Assembly (NCBI GenBank): GCA_014898415.1
Contig: RCTD01000005.1
Location: 868,001-932,000 of the forward strand
Reading direction: 5' to 3'
Source: Stromatinia cepivora
Lineage: Eukaryota > Ascomycota > Leotiomycetes > Helotiales > Sclerotiniaceae
DNA length: 64,000 nt
Shown: positions 1 through 12,509 of the stretch, one piece after another
Layout: each line of letters begins with the position of its first letter
Position numbering within the stretch: the stretch's first letter is position 1
Program-made: the position numbers and the translations under genes
The notes under the pieces: generated by a model
The model's database searches: none
Told to the model about the DNA's origin: nothing
Seen by the model: only the letters and a program-made list of their open reading frames with translations

Positions 1-75
1 TTGTCGGGTGTTGAGAGTTTTGATAGTTATGAAATATTCGAAAACCTTATAATCGGTATAAATCTTGATTTTATA

Positions 76-2250
76 ACCGATTTCCCTACATCGTGCACGA
101 CCCCACATCTTGCACGCCCCTTATATTCCTACTACAATCACTTCAAAATTCGATATTAATTATAAATTATAAGATATAAAGCTATAATTCTTTTTGAACA
201 ATAAAGAGATATAATATTATCCTATAGAATTAAAAAACCTTTACATTTTCAATTTCAATGAAACTTTGATACATCTTTGAATGCAATACCCCCTTTCTTC
301 CTTTTATTATTGATTTATCAATCTTTATAATATTATAATCCTTTATAACTTCTTGAGATACTAGATTTATAATAAGAAAACGTTTTTGAATCATTTATAC
401 TTTTTTAATAGGAGATATTAATAATTTCCGAACTCTTTTCACCCCTTTTTTGATATTATATACAATTTAATAATCGATTTCCCTTTATACTATTCTTTCT
501 TTAATCACTTTATTCTTCTATTTCTTTTCAATTTTCTTTTTGGCTTTCTTTTGCTTTTTAGCTTCCTTCTTTTATTCAACAATTAGTGCTTTTATCGATT
601 GGTAGGTTCTAACTCTTTCAATTTGTAAGGGGAAATATAAAAAAGTATCTCTGCCCTCCTTTCTTATTAAATTTAAATATTTAGAACAGGTTTTTTTCTT
701 TCTTTCGATCTTCAAAGCTTTTTTTAAACCTTTTGCTTTATACAATTGGATATTAGCATTAATTGTATACATAAATACAGCCTTAAAAAGCTTCTAAATG
801 ATATTGGGATCCTATTTAAGGCGAAACTCTAATTTGAAGTGATAAAGAGTTTTAGTTATATAATATCTTTATTTTATTCCCTATGAATTGTATCGATGTA
901 AGTGGTGTAGGGGCTTGCTCTAATTCGATATTGTGAATGGTAATGTTCTTATTTATAGGATAAATGCCGGCTTTTTCGAAAGATTTTAGGATATTATAAG
1001 TAATAGTAAATTGAACTCAAGTAATCTTAAATATCATCCAAAAGTTACGTTTCGATATTCCAACGATACCTCTGCTTTTGTGCATTAGATTATTGAATTC
1101 TATATTATAATTCGTCGAAAAGAGAAGGAAGTAGTTTACATCAAGAGGTTGGAATCGATATATAGAATGGAAAAGGAAAATCAATAAAATGATCTTCAAT
1201 TCGTTGTATTTCGATATAAATTCTATATTTATATAACTAGAATAACTATCTACAATTAATAGACAATATCCTTTCCTTACTTTTGAATGAGTATAATATT
1301 AAAAGACTTTATTAAGCCAGGTAAGGCCGAATATATTCGATAACCATCTATTACTTGAAGCTCCGAAATAAATCTGATCCTTCACTCCTATCTTATCAAT
1401 CTATATATCCTATAGATCTCTAGATTCCTCTTTATAAATTAAAATAGATAGAATAACCATACCATTAATATATATATATACTAAAAGGGTGATAAACTCT
1501 TTCGATCTATCCTACCTAACTTTTGTAGCTCTACCACGATCATATACACTAATACTCATTATCCTTTTCATAGTCCTCCCTAAATCAATCATAAAGCCCT
1601 TTTCATCCCAATTGTATATATTCTTGAATAATATATTATATTTTATGATTACTTTTATTAACTAAATGAAAAAAAGAGAGATATTAATATAACTCTTTTA
1701 AATAATAAAATTCAATAATAATACAAAATAATTCAAATTAGATCATAAAAATACTCAAATACAGCAATATTATCAGTTTTCACACACAAATTATTAATAT
1801 ATCGGAGATATCGACTTTGAAAACATATTTTATACCTTTTCACGAAATTTGCCGTCCAGTTCTTCTTTAAAGAGTGGCTTATAATTTCTTCCACAAGATT
1901 TTTGATTATACAATTTGTAGGGGGTATAAATCTTTGTATTAATTTATTAATTTGATCAATTAAAACTTCTTTTTGCTTTTTTAAAAAAGATTGATGAGTT
2001 TCAGTATATATAATACTGTAGAAAATGGTTTTGCCTTTATAACGTCAAGAGAATGTTGAATGATTGATTTTAAAGAAATTTGCTATTTGAATATATTTAG
2101 GATGCTCTTTTCCTTTAATTTGAGCTAATACAAATTCTATATAGGCCTTTAAAAATATATCATCATTATATCCATCTATAGTGGTTGATATTTTATAAAA
2201 TTAAAAGTGCGTGCAAGATATAGGGTCGTGCATGATGTAGGGAAATCGGT
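76..2250 (-). mobile_element. Pogo/Fot1-type DNA transposon nested in Gypsy copy 1
   Basis: The ends are inverted repeats of about 39 bp: bases 76-114 and the reverse complement of about 2212-2250 both begin ACCGATTTCCCTACATC and differ at only a few positions, all transitions. TA dinucleotides flank both ends (74-75 and 2251-2252), the target duplication of the Tc1/mariner/Pogo superfamily; the local TATA makes the exact edge ambiguous by 2 bp. Gypsy copy 2 has no insertion at the equivalent place (about 27305), which confirms that this is a separate insertion of about 2.2 kb. A minus-strand transposase relic lies inside. Confidence 0.85.
560..2165 (-). pseudogene. Pogo/Fot1-like DDE transposase relic
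   Basis: This is the remains of a DDE_1-type transposase read on the minus strand in several frames with stops. Near 1590-1610 the sequence NWDEKGFMIDLGRTMKR is readable, with the first catalytic Asp. Near 1230-1270 LLIVDSYSSY holds the second Asp, and near 1130-1150 RFQPLDVNYF holds the third Asp of a Pogo-type triad. Downstream, LMHKSRGIVGISKRNFW (about 1045-1095) and a lysine-rich tail near 530-770 match the usual family layout. Stop codons interrupt the frame, in keeping with RIP-type C-to-T damage. The N-terminal DNA-binding part (about 1650-2160) is too degraded to assign. The enzyme is not functional. Confidence 0.75.
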
Positions 2251-2276
2251 TATAATGAACCAACGAGTTCTGTTTT

Positions 2277-3338
2277 TCAATAGTTGAGAGATCGAATGAT
2301 TGATAGTATTTCCTTATCATGAATTTTGTAGTTCAGTTCAGTAATAATTATAATCTTGAAGAAATAAATTATGGGAAACCAATTTTCATTATACTGTTGT
2401 GATAATATACTAGCAATTATCCCATCGGATATATCTGTTTCGAATATACAGGGGAATCGGTGATTATAATATTGCAGAAGTGGAATGGAGATAAGCTTTT
2501 TCTTCAAGATATTGAATATGTTTTGGTATACTTTATCGAATATGAATTTAATGTTTGCTTTAATGAGTTTATTGAGAGGTTTTATTATTATATTATAGTC
2601 CTTAATGAATTATCGATAAAAGTTGCAAAAACCAAGGAATAATTGGATCTTTTTTATTGTTATCGGAAAGGTCCAATTCTCAATTATTTTAATCTTTTCA
2701 GGATCCATCTTTATTTCTTTAGTAAAAATGATAAAGCCCAAGTATTTAATATATGTAACGTTGAATTCACATTTCTTGAGATTCATTTGTAGGCCAACAG
2801 TTTTTAATTATTCGAGAATTAGTTTGATATAAATTTGATGCTCTTCTTCGTTTTCGGAATAGATTAGAATATCGTCAAGATATACTATACAGAAGATATC
2901 TAGATAATCGAATAGAATATCATTTATATAATGCTGGTAGGTTATAGGACCATTTATTAATCCGAATAGTACGATCTTGTATTTATATGATTTGTATCGG
3001 ATTCGAAAGATAGTATATTCTTCTGAAACAGGATTCATTTTTATACGATGAAAAGTTTGACAAATATTGAGTTTGATAAAGATCTTAGTATTGAAAAACT
3101 GAGAAAGTGTTTCGTTAATTAAAGGGAGGGGATATTGATCTTTATGTATTAAGGAATTCAATAATCTAAAGTTTATATAGAATTTTAAATTATTATTGGA
3201 TTTCTTAATAAATAGAATAGATGTAATATAAAGAACTTGATTAGGTTCAATAAAACCTTTGTTGAGATTATTTATAATATATTCTTTAACGATTTCCAAT
3301 TGTTCCAGGGATATCTTATAAAATAGACTATAATGCAA
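2277..3338 (-). pseudogene. Gypsy copy 1 reverse transcriptase and RNase H relic
   Basis: On the minus strand, 2808-3338 stays open for 176 codons and reads as a Ty3/Gypsy reverse transcriptase. It contains YPLPLINETL, FIKLNICQTFHRI (where intact elements have a KLDLR-type motif) and the catalytic box VYLDDILIYS. Further along the same strand, 2277-2507 reads FETDISDGIIASILSQ and ELNYKIHDKEILSII, the RNase H domain that follows RT in Gypsy polyproteins. The two segments are separated by frame breaks. The replaced Asp in the KLD motif and the surrounding stops show the polyprotein is dead. The same region exists in copy 2 (about 27336-28397). Confidence 0.8.
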
Positions 3339-6175
3339 AGTTTGTTCTTCTTTGTTTTTTAATATAATTTTATAATTATAAGATTGATTAGGAGATAAGA
3401 TGTTTGATTCATATTTAGAAAAAGCTTAATAATATTATCAATATTCAAATAGTATTTTAGGTTCTAAATCGATTTCGATTAATGTTCGATTGAATTTTTT
3501 TCGAATTTTTGTATTCTTGAATTTGATTAGAGCAATCAGTATTCTCTCTTCTGTATATCATTTATTTTATTGGAAGTTTATTATATTATTAAATTTTTTT
3601 AAAATAATAGTAAAGAGTTCAATTTATTCATCTCTTTTGTATTTTAATTGGAATTTATCAGGTTTGAATATATATAGATCAAGGATTTCGGGTGATATAT
3701 AGGGGAGACATTTATAGATCTGTAATAATAATATAATTGATTAAAAAAGAGATGGATTGAATTTGAAAAAAATCGGGATTTCTTCCTTTTCAATAAAAGT
3801 CTATATTACATTTATATTTGAAGATTCTTATTATATATTATCAATTGTGATTAATCTGCTCAATTATAAATCTCTTTAATTTCAATATTCTTCGAACTGA
3901 TCATCTTGTTGATTAATATTTTATTGGATTAATCGATTGATCTTTTGTTTGTAAAAGAATAATTGAATAATAAGGAAATTATTCGAATAAAAGATGATAT
4001 AGGATTTCTTTTTAGGCTATTCGAAATATCGATTGAAGTAATCGAGTTTTGCTTGAGTTTTTGATAATCAAAGTTTATTTAAAATAATATTATAATTTTT
4101 TAATTCAGTAATAAAGAAAAGGATAAAAGATTGTTCACAATTATTGACTGTTAGATTAAGGAATGTGAAATGGGTAATAGTATGGCCTTATATACTATTA
4201 TACTCTTTAACTTCAATTGAAGTTTTAAACGATATAATTCTGGGTTTAAATATAGGAAATAAACAAATAAAGAATATGGTATTAATAAAAACGAATCCAT
4301 TTGCTTTAAAATTAATAAATGTTTTTGATCGATAAATATAACCATTTTTTGAAAGATTGTAAGAAAGGATGAATGCTTTTCTTTTTATAAACTTAATTAG
4401 ATTAAGAAATCTTATATCCTATATAGCACTTAAGATGGAGATGGAATCTAAGTATTTGGTTTTAAACGCTTTTCTTTTTCTAAGCAGGTATTCTGTATAA
4501 TTTCAATTGTAGCTTTTGGGCTGAAGTCTTCTTCGGCATCCCGATATTCTTCGAATTCTTCTATTTCTTCTTATACTATCTTAATTTCATTGAAATTATC
4601 GATATAAGGTGTCGATATATATACTACTCCAAGAAAGGGAAAGGACGATGAGTATTTGAAGTTCGAATAATTATTGAATACAGCGGGGCTAGTGTATCCA
4701 GAAAAAGTATTCCAGAATGGAAATGGTTTCGGGAACATAAAGGTTCCAAAATTGAAATTGTTAAAACTCTGAAAGGATTGCAAGAAGTTCATAGTAATTA
4801 TTGATTTGCGAATAATTACAAGGGCTTTTCGATCAATATAATATCGATTTTGTTTTTGTAATAAAATTTTGTTTTGATTTATTCTAATGAATATATTTGC
4901 GAATTCTTTTGTAGTTTTATAATCCTTGATAAATATTATTATTACTTGTAAAAGAAAATCGGAAATCTTCTATTTGAAATCCCTGAATAGGATTTTATCG
5001 TCGATAATCTCTATTTGGGTAGCAAATAATCTGAACTTTCTATATCATTTTAGGAAGTTGTTATATCGAATTGTATTAAATATAATCTATATTTTGTATT
5101 GAAAACGAGCATCATCGACTTCGACCGGGTTCTGATAAATCGTTATAAGCTATTCGATCAATTCGAATGCTATGAATCGAAGCACTCGTATATAAAGAGT
5201 ATGACAATATGTTTGTGCTTTCGATTCGGTTTGGTCGATTATATATACGCGGTGTTACGTTTCATTTTTAAATGATATAGTATATAATTCGAATCGTTCT
5301 ATAACCAATAATTGCCACAAATTAGTTTTAGATTTAATATCATTGTTAAGTTTAATAATAAGATTTGTAGGTTTTGGTATATATATATCTTACTGTGAAT
5401 TGTAATTGATATAGGAATGTAATTTTGATCAGTTAGATCGGTTTTTTGAATAAGGGGATTCTTGATTATTAAATGGATTATTATTTCTTAAAAAGGAAGA
5501 AGAATTTTTGGAGGGCTTTGAATGATTAGATTGTTTAATCAAAGTTTTTTTCCTTTGATTTCGGGATCTTTGGATTTGTTTAAATGAAGATCCTTGGATT
5601 TCGATTGAAGGAATAAAGAGAGTTTCAGGTATTATTGTTGATTTGGATGCCTATGTAGGCATTACTTAAGGTTCAAAAGGAGATTGTATTATTACAGAGT
5701 TCGTTGTCATTATAATTTTCAATTATCGATTCTCCTTTTTCAAATTCATAATTATTGTATAGAGATTTTGTAATTATAATAATAGTTCAAAAGGAGCAAT
5801 TGAATTATTGGGAACATTAGTTTTATATATTGGAATCTTTTTTTTATTAATCTTTTTTCTTTCAATAATAACATTATCCAATTCTGTATTCATATTTTTT
5901 TCGAAGGGTTGTTGAAATAATTAAGGAGAAGGAGAGGGTTCCTTAGAATATACTTTCAAAGGTTCGGAGTGTATAGAAGGAGGAATTCGTTATATTATAA
6001 AAGTGATGGTATACTTTTAAAGGGGTTTATTTTTATCGATTAGATCGGAATAGATCTTCTTCCTCTAAATATAATGTTTATAAAAGTTTATTTAAAAAAG
6101 TATTATTAAAATGAGGTATTATTTGAAAGGCTATTAGATGATTGAATACTTATAAATGAATTGTAGATAATATAA
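3339..6175 (-). pseudogene. Gypsy copy 1 gag/protease-side region, badly degraded
   Basis: Between the RT relic and the LTR lies about 2.8 kb that, for a minus-strand Gypsy element, should encode gag and protease. Only short open pieces survive, for example 4571-4792 (phenylalanine- and asparagine-rich), which has a counterpart at 29506-29807 in copy 2. I could not identify a zinc knuckle or a protease triad. The assignment rests on position in the element and on alignment with copy 2, not on motifs. Confidence 0.5.
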
Positions 6176-7018
6176 TGTATAAGAACCATAATAAAGCTGA
6201 ATAAACAAAATCAATTATATTCTTTAGAATCTACAATTGAAGAATTATGGCTTGTAAGGAGTGATTAGATATATATATACAAATATTCATTTGTGGGCTG
6301 TGTTACGGGAGCTGCCTCTAGGGTCACGTGGAAGTGTCTAGAGATCTCTCGAGGTGGTTCAGACTAGACTTCAAGTAGGAATTCAATAAGGTTGTAACTG
6401 ATTGCAATTCTTGTAATTATAGTAATGAAACTAATGATTATTCTTGAGTACGAAGTTCTATATTGTAATGAAACCCATTCCCTTATATAGATCTTTATCT
6501 CATTTAAACAGCTGGAATAGCCAGTCGCTTCTAGAGCGCTATCGTTCCTGAATTATCCATCACGAAACACTAATCCTGTAACTCTTGGTATCCTAATTTA
6601 TTTTTTTGTTCTGAAACTAATCCCCTAAAACATTACTAATCCTAGTGAAGTCTTCTTGTTTACTGTATTCGGTCTTTCCTAAGACCTACTATTCTAGAAA
6701 CTATGTTCTGGTATTCTATGACTAATACTATATACATACCTGAGGCTTTCCTTGGATGCCTAATGTCCCCCAGTATACTGCAGTTGAATCACTGAGGCCT
6801 ATAATACCATTATAGCCTATACGTTGGTGATTCTACAGCCTGTTACTAATCCGTTGTAACAGGCTGTAGGATTGTATATATACATAATTAGGGTTACCAT
6901 TTTATTATATTAAATTGTATAATTCATAACGCATATATATGGATGATCAGTTTATAAATTGATATAAGAGATAAAAGGTATCACGTGGTTAGCCTCCTGT
7001 GGTTCACGATTCGTGACA
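6176..7018 (-). repeat. Gypsy copy 1 LTR (5' LTR of the minus-strand element), interrupted
   Basis: The sequence starting TGTATAAGAACC near 6176 and ending TTCACGATTCGTGACA at 7018 matches both LTRs of Gypsy copy 2 (24452-24733 and about 31236-31512). Without the 561-bp insertion at 6301-6861 and its 5-bp duplication it would be about 277 bp long, like the copy 2 LTRs. Confidence 0.8.
6301..6861. mobile_element. Solo LTR of a different retrotransposon, inserted in the Gypsy LTR
   Basis: A 561-bp block begins TGTTACGGGAGC and ends CGTTGTAACA, so it has the TG...CA ends and short TGTTAC/GTAACA inverted termini typical of an LTR. It is flanked on both sides by GGCTG (6296-6300 and 6862-6866), a 5-bp target duplication. 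Removing it restores an LTR colinear with copy 2. It is visibly richer in G+C than the sequence around it and carries less RIP-like bias, so it probably arrived later. No internal region remains, hence a solo LTR left by recombination. The family is unknown. Confidence 0.8.
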
Positions 7019-8842
7019 GAATCCATAAATATTCAAATAAAAAAACCTAAATTAATCAAATACCAGGATTATTCAAAATAAAGAATCTTTAAAATATTAA
7101 TCTAAATAATTGAAATGATGAATCTTTATTTAAATCGATGAATAAGAATAAGATATTGATATATAAAAGAATTCGAAAAGAATATATAAAAAGATTATAC
7201 TCTTAATATTGAAGATTAAGAATCTGAATCAAATATTATTCATTAATATTAATTATATACAATATAATATCATTATACTACTCTATTATTATTATTATAA
7301 CTTCACATTTACTTATTCCATTATAATTCCTGAGCTACTACTTCTCAATTATAAGATTTATCACCTTCTAAATACGTGACCTCCAATGTAATTTATATAA
7401 TATTACTCTGATATCCATTTTCAATATAATAATCTTATATTTGTTTATTCTTTTATAGTTTACAAGTTATTGCTTTTTATATTTAAGATCTATTATTATT
7501 TATTCGTGATCTCTAATAAAGAAATACAAAAAATCTATTTCTATTTTTTATTTTGTCTTTATTCTACAAAATATTCGTTCGATTAAAATATTAAATCCTA
7601 TTCTTTTATTATAAAATTTCTATATATTAAATATTATTATTACGATTACTAGAAGGATATTGCTAGTAAAGTTAGGAAACTCTATAAGGAAGTGGTTTTA
7701 TTGTTAGAAACAAATATATAATCAACGATACATTATTATTCGATTAGAAAATTCTACAAAATCTTTATATTTACTAAAATTCTAATATATAATTAATAAT
7801 TTATTATTATTCCAATATTGTTCTTTATTGGATTTAAAAGAAAGAGATTCTTTTAAATAGAAAAAAAAATAATGAAAAGTTTTACGACTGTTTTAGGGCT
7901 AATTGATTCTTTGCCATTTGTGACTCTGACAATTATATAAATTATTTAATTATATATTTTGATATAAGTTTAGGTTTTTTCCTAACTTTTCAATTATTTA
8001 TTTTATAAATCTCAAGAATCCTTTTAATAATATTCTTTCTATAATTCAATCTATAAATTATAATAGTCTTTTAATAAATTGTTTTAAATTATAAATATAT
8101 ATATTATATTATTAATTATTCCTCTCGTTTAATATAATATTTCTTTTTAATAGTTTTAAATAAATAATATTCTTATTATATAACATATTTATTTTGATAA
8201 TATAAGAAATAATAATTAATAATATTTCAAATTGCTTTATAATTATAAAAAATTATATACTCTCCTTGACCTTCCCGGTAATTTTTCCATATATATATGA
8301 ACTAAGATAAATATAAGGAATACTATTATTATTAATTGATCTTAAAGAAATATATTATAATAACATAATTCAAAGAATAAAATAGATATTATAAAAAGGA
8401 ATCGACAAAATCAATATATTTTATATATTTCGACAAATAATTGTACACAATTACTATAATAATAAATATAGAAATTTCAATTTCATAAGTATTTTTTCAA
8501 TTCTTATCAAAATCAATAAAATATTAATAATTTCAAACAACGATTATAAATTTAACTTATAATATTATATAATCAAAATATTAATCAAATGTTCAAATAT
8601 TCAAATTCATTCTAATAATTATATATAAAACTTGAATAAATAATTTTTATAAAAGATATATATTTCAAAATCATAATTTAAATATATTATATTAGACACT
8701 TCATAATTACTAACAAGATCTGAAATTCAAAATTTCGAAAAATTTAAAAATATAGATTAATCTTTAATATATATGATTTCAAAATTTTATTATATAACAA
8801 TTTATAATCATCGAATTATATAAATTTGAAAATATTAAAACG
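7019..8842. other. AT-rich stretch without recognisable genes
   Basis: The stretch is very AT-rich and stop-dense in all frames, lying between the Gypsy LTR and a short inverted-repeat element. It is probably RIP-degraded transposon sequence, but I found no termini, coding remnants or similarity to other parts of the window. Confidence 0.5.
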
Positions 8843-9238
8843 CGTTCGGATCGGTTTTTTTTTTTGAGATATTTGACTACATTTATCTCAATATATTAGC
8901 TCTAATATCACAAATACAATATTGAAGTCAATATATATTAGATCAAATAATTGATTTTATCGAACGTAATATTGAATTAAATAAAAAATATTAAATCTAA
9001 TATATATTTGATCAAATGTTCGAACTTTTTCCTATATAATGATCAACAATAGCTTTTTGAAACTGTTGAAGAAAATATTTAAAAAAATCTTCATTTCTAT
9101 ATATCTTTATTACTTTCTCAAATATCAATCTCACTATTTAAATATATTAACCTCATCTAAATATACCCAAATACATATTAGCCCTAATATTTTTATTAGA
9201 TTCAATATTTCTAATATTTCAGAAAATCGATCCGAACG
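8843..9238. mobile_element. 396-bp element with terminal inverted repeats (MITE-like)
   Basis: The block starts CGTTCGGATCGGTTTT and ends AAAATCGATCCGAACG. The two ends are inverted repeats of 16 bp with one mismatch, and are the only clearly GC-bearing bases in an AT-rich setting. The interior has no coding capacity. No target-site duplication could be recognised, so transposon status is an inference. Confidence 0.5.
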
Positions 9239-9647
9239 GACTCTTAGATTTTGATATTTTGTTAAATTATACTTACGGAATTTCTATACCCACTATTAAT
9301 ATATCTAGTAATTCAACTCAGTAATTTATTTTATTTTATTACTTTTAAATGAAAATTATAGGAATTGAATTTAATTCAATGAAAGGAATACTCGAATAAA
9401 ACAAAGAAGAAAAACACAAAGATACAACTTTTAGAATTCGATTTATATTCTCACCCTATCCCATCCATCTATCAAACACAAGAATAAAAGGTATCATACC
9501 CACCACCATTGTCCATATGCATCATCTCTCAATTTATCGACTTCTCTAAAGACTTAATTCTTGATACGAAACATACAATCCAATTCATGTTCCCCTCAAT
9601 CAATCCATCCATCACAGCCATTAAATTATACAATCCATTCACTTAAT

Positions 9648-11120
9648 CTACAAAAGTGCTGCACCAACTAAAGTCAAACCAGCAATCAATGTACCGATAA
9701 CCATTGATGACTTATCCATTGGAGCCAATGCGTTTCCTGCACTGGGCTTAGAGGTACCGGTAGCACTGCTCTTGCCAGTTGCTGTTGCTGTGACTGATCC
9801 AGACCCAGCAGAGGCAGTTCCGGTAGAAGTTCCTCCAGCGTTTTGAGAACCAGGACCGGTCAATCCAGCACCAGCGCCAGCGCCACTCTTCATGAGAGCT
9901 GCAGCACCAGATGGAATAGCTGGAAGATCATTAGAGGTAACGTTCCAGGTAGAAGATTGAGCTGGGCAATCAGAGGCTTTGTTAGTAGAGCTGTATCCAC
10001 CATCTCCAGATGGGTTGGCGGTTCCTTGAAAGGCGGCCTTGAGAGCGGTGAAATCAGGTCCTTCGGTGACATCATCGCCATTGATGGTTACGAGACCGTA
10101 CTTGGATCCTTCTTCAGAGTACTCATAGACGAGACCACCAGAGTAAACCGCAGTCATATCAGTGCTGTAAAGGGACTTGACTTCTTCGAATTTACGGGTG
10201 TTGATGTTGCAACCATATTCGGAAAGGCTATAACACATTAGTTCAACTATTTCATACCAGGGCGAAAAAACCTTACAAGATAGGAATTCCATAATCGGTG
10301 AAATTCTTAACCTTTTGATCCCATCCAGAAATAGTGAATGAAGATGGATCACACCAGGAGTAATCGTTGAAAGCGAAGAAATCACTGCGTTCGTCATCGG
10401 TACCACAGTTCATGTATTGAGCCATCTCCAAACGGTTGGAGTCAACATCAGCTGCGGAATATCCGACTGGGATTGAACGATATCCACGGCTTCCAATATA
10501 TTGTCTCATATCACGAGTAACTGCCTTAACGTATGGGGCAGCACTAGTTGTGCTGTCATCATTGATAACTTCGTTTCCGGAGAAGAATGCCAAGGTGTTT
10601 GTGTACTTGGCAAAAGCATCAATGGTAGCAAAGATGTTTTGAAGATAAACGGAGTTGTAAGAAGGGGCCGGGGTAGCACGGTTGAGAGAGTACAATGGTG
10701 TGTTGACATCGAGAACCAAGTAAATTCCTGCGGCTGCCAAAGCGTTCATACAGTCATCGTGGTTGGCAGTGTTGTCAACGGAGTAAACACGAACAGTGTT
10801 GATTCCAAGCTCCTTGAATTTCGCAATATCACGCGTGCAAGTGTCTTTATCGGCAATAGGATCGACGAGTTTGGAAGATCCTCCTGGTTGATAATCGACT
10901 CCACGGATATAAAATCTGTTGTTACCGATGAAGAAAGCTATGGCAGATTAGTAATTGTTAAAAGAAGTCCATCCATTTAAATAATCATACCATTTCCCTT
11001 GGTTGAAACAGCAGGAAGAGATGTAGATGAATCTCTTGCTGCCAAATTCTCAACTGAAGATGGAGCAGCCAAAGCAGAACCTGCAACAGCCAAAGCAGCA
11101 ATTGTGTTGAAAGTCTTCAT
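9648..11120 (-). CDS. GPI-anchored beta-1,3-glucanosyltransferase, GH72 family (Gas1/Gel type)
   Basis: The enzyme cuts and religates beta-1,3-glucan chains at the cell surface, elongating wall glucan. There are three exons: 11120-10991, 10937-10277 and 10227-9648, with introns of 53 and 49 nt. They sum to 1371 nt (456 aa). Residues 1-18 (MKTFNTIAALAVAGSALA) form a signal peptide. The GH72 domain follows, with the acid/base Glu166 in FSGNEVIND and the nucleophile Glu267 in FLSEYGC; the second intron falls just before that motif. After about residue 360 comes a Ser/Thr/Gly/Ala-rich spacer, then a hydrophobic tail (MVIGTLIAGLTLVGAALL) expected to be replaced by a GPI anchor. No Cys-rich CBM43 module is present, so it belongs to the short class without that domain. 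The start is the first ATG before the signal peptide. It sits about 400 bp from the AT-rich island but is undamaged. Confidence 0.95.
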
Positions 11121-12327
11121 TTTGATTTTAATTGTTTAGTTGATTCGATTTCGGATTCAGAAAATACGAAAGGAGTTGATGGTAGTAGAAGAAATGGTTG
11201 AACCAAAGGGAAAAAAAGAGGTACAATTGTAAAAAGATTTGGTGAATGTCCCGAAGTGAGTGAGAGACTATTCAAGAAGGATCTAATTAGAAGTAAGTAT
11301 GTTAATAAATGGCAACTACAACGAATGAGAGTGCCAATAAAAGTTGTCAAAAAGTCAATGGAGAAGTTTTCGATGTTAAGAAGAAGTTCTGATTTAATAG
11401 AAAGGAAGAATCAAAAGAGAGAGAGAGAGGAAGAGAGAAGAGTGAATAAAAAGGGATGCGTCCAGATTATCTGCAATAATCGCCAAGACAAGTTAATTGC
11501 CGTAACAGAAGGTCAATCCATGCCTTCTCGTTCCAATTCGAACGCCAATGCCGCCACTATTTTTATTATACTAATCTTATTAAGGTATAGATCTTTAAGG
11601 ATAATCAGGAGTTTAATCTTGGCAATCAAGGTTTTAGAATTTTAGAGTTGTTTAAATGGGCTCAAAATTTTATGATGAGCCAGGATTAATAACAACAAAC
11701 GATCAATTCATTCGAGCCACTTTGCTTTTGGTTGGTTGTTTGACTAGGGAAAGGCTCGGGAAAGCTCGTGTTGAGTTTTACTTTGAGAGATCGGTGTCTT
11801 GCATTTTTTTTCCTTACGAGAGTAGTCAGTTTAAAGTGAAGCTTGGAAGTGGTGCTTGGAAAATGAAGTGCTTGAAAGATTTGAAAATGAATTTATTTAT
11901 TTTATTCAATCTTTGCTGTTTCAGTGCATAAACACTGCCTCAATCAATATTCAATCTTGGATTCTTGGATTGAAGCTTAAAACTTAAATCAGTGTTGTTA
12001 TTTTCTCTTTTAGGTTCTTTCTCGTCTACATCTCGTAAAATACAATCCAGTCGGGGCTCCCGTAGCGGTACCTTCGTATTCTCGTGTTATCCATCAAATC
12101 CATCCATCAAGTTCATCAATTTATCAAATCCGTCAACTCAATCAACTCACCCCATATCGAACTTTAAATCCATCACACCATCAAAGTTCAAACACCAAGC
12201 AAGAACATGAACATCATGAACATCATCATAACCAAACAAATGTCCCAATCAATCAACCTCAAACTCATCTAATTATAAAACAGCTCCATTCTTCATCTCC
12301 ACTCACTCCACCTCCGTACCAAAAATA
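11121..12327. other. Upstream region of the glucanosyltransferase gene
   Basis: This is intergenic sequence holding the 5' UTR and promoter of the minus-strand GH72 gene. An open stretch at 11256-11645 (plus strand) is purine-rich, has low-complexity residues and no homology I recognise. I see no RNA gene. Confidence 0.4.
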
Positions 12328-12509
12328 CCGTATAAACTAGGCCCATTCCTTTTTCAGCATTAGTTTTCTCGTTTAAGTCAAGGCGGATTGGTTAAGTGGA
12401 GTATATGATTGGATGAAATAAATATAGTGGATAACTTTTCCCATCTGGGCGAGGGAGATCGGGCTTAAAAGGGCTTAGGTTTAAGCTGAGTTAAGTTGAG
12501 TTTATACGG
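12328..12509. mobile_element. 182-bp MITE with TA target duplication
   Basis: The block begins CCGTATAAACT and ends with its exact inverse AGTTTATACGG (11-bp perfect terminal inverted repeat), and is bordered by TA on both sides (12326-12327 and 12510-12511). Extra inverted similarity continues inward (AGGCCC on the left, GGGCTTAGG on the right). It is too short to code. TA duplication and size fit a non-autonomous Tc1/mariner-type MITE. Confidence 0.75.

Larger units (their letters stand above)
1..7018 (-). mobile_element. Ty3/Gypsy LTR retrotransposon, copy 1 (left end outside window), RIP-degraded
   Basis: This is a decayed LTR retrotransposon whose coding strand is minus. It aligns through most of its length with a second copy at 24452-31512 (offset about 25.06 kb in the RT region), and most visible differences are C/T or G/A transitions. 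Reverse transcriptase and RNase H remnants are readable at 2277-3338, and the LTR at the right end (5' LTR for this strand) ends in ...CGTGACA at 7018. The left part, with integrase and the other LTR, lies outside the window. Two other elements interrupt it: a Pogo-type transposon at 76-2250 and a solo LTR at 6301-6861. No intact reading frame remains, so it cannot be autonomous. Confidence 0.85.

Noticed and set aside
9843..10980. Plus-strand open frames over the GH72 gene
   Set aside because: Antisense to a well-supported spliced gene.
11256..11645. 129-codon plus-strand frame upstream of the GH72 gene
   Set aside because: Purine-rich low-complexity sequence in a promoter region, no homology and no Kozak or splice support.
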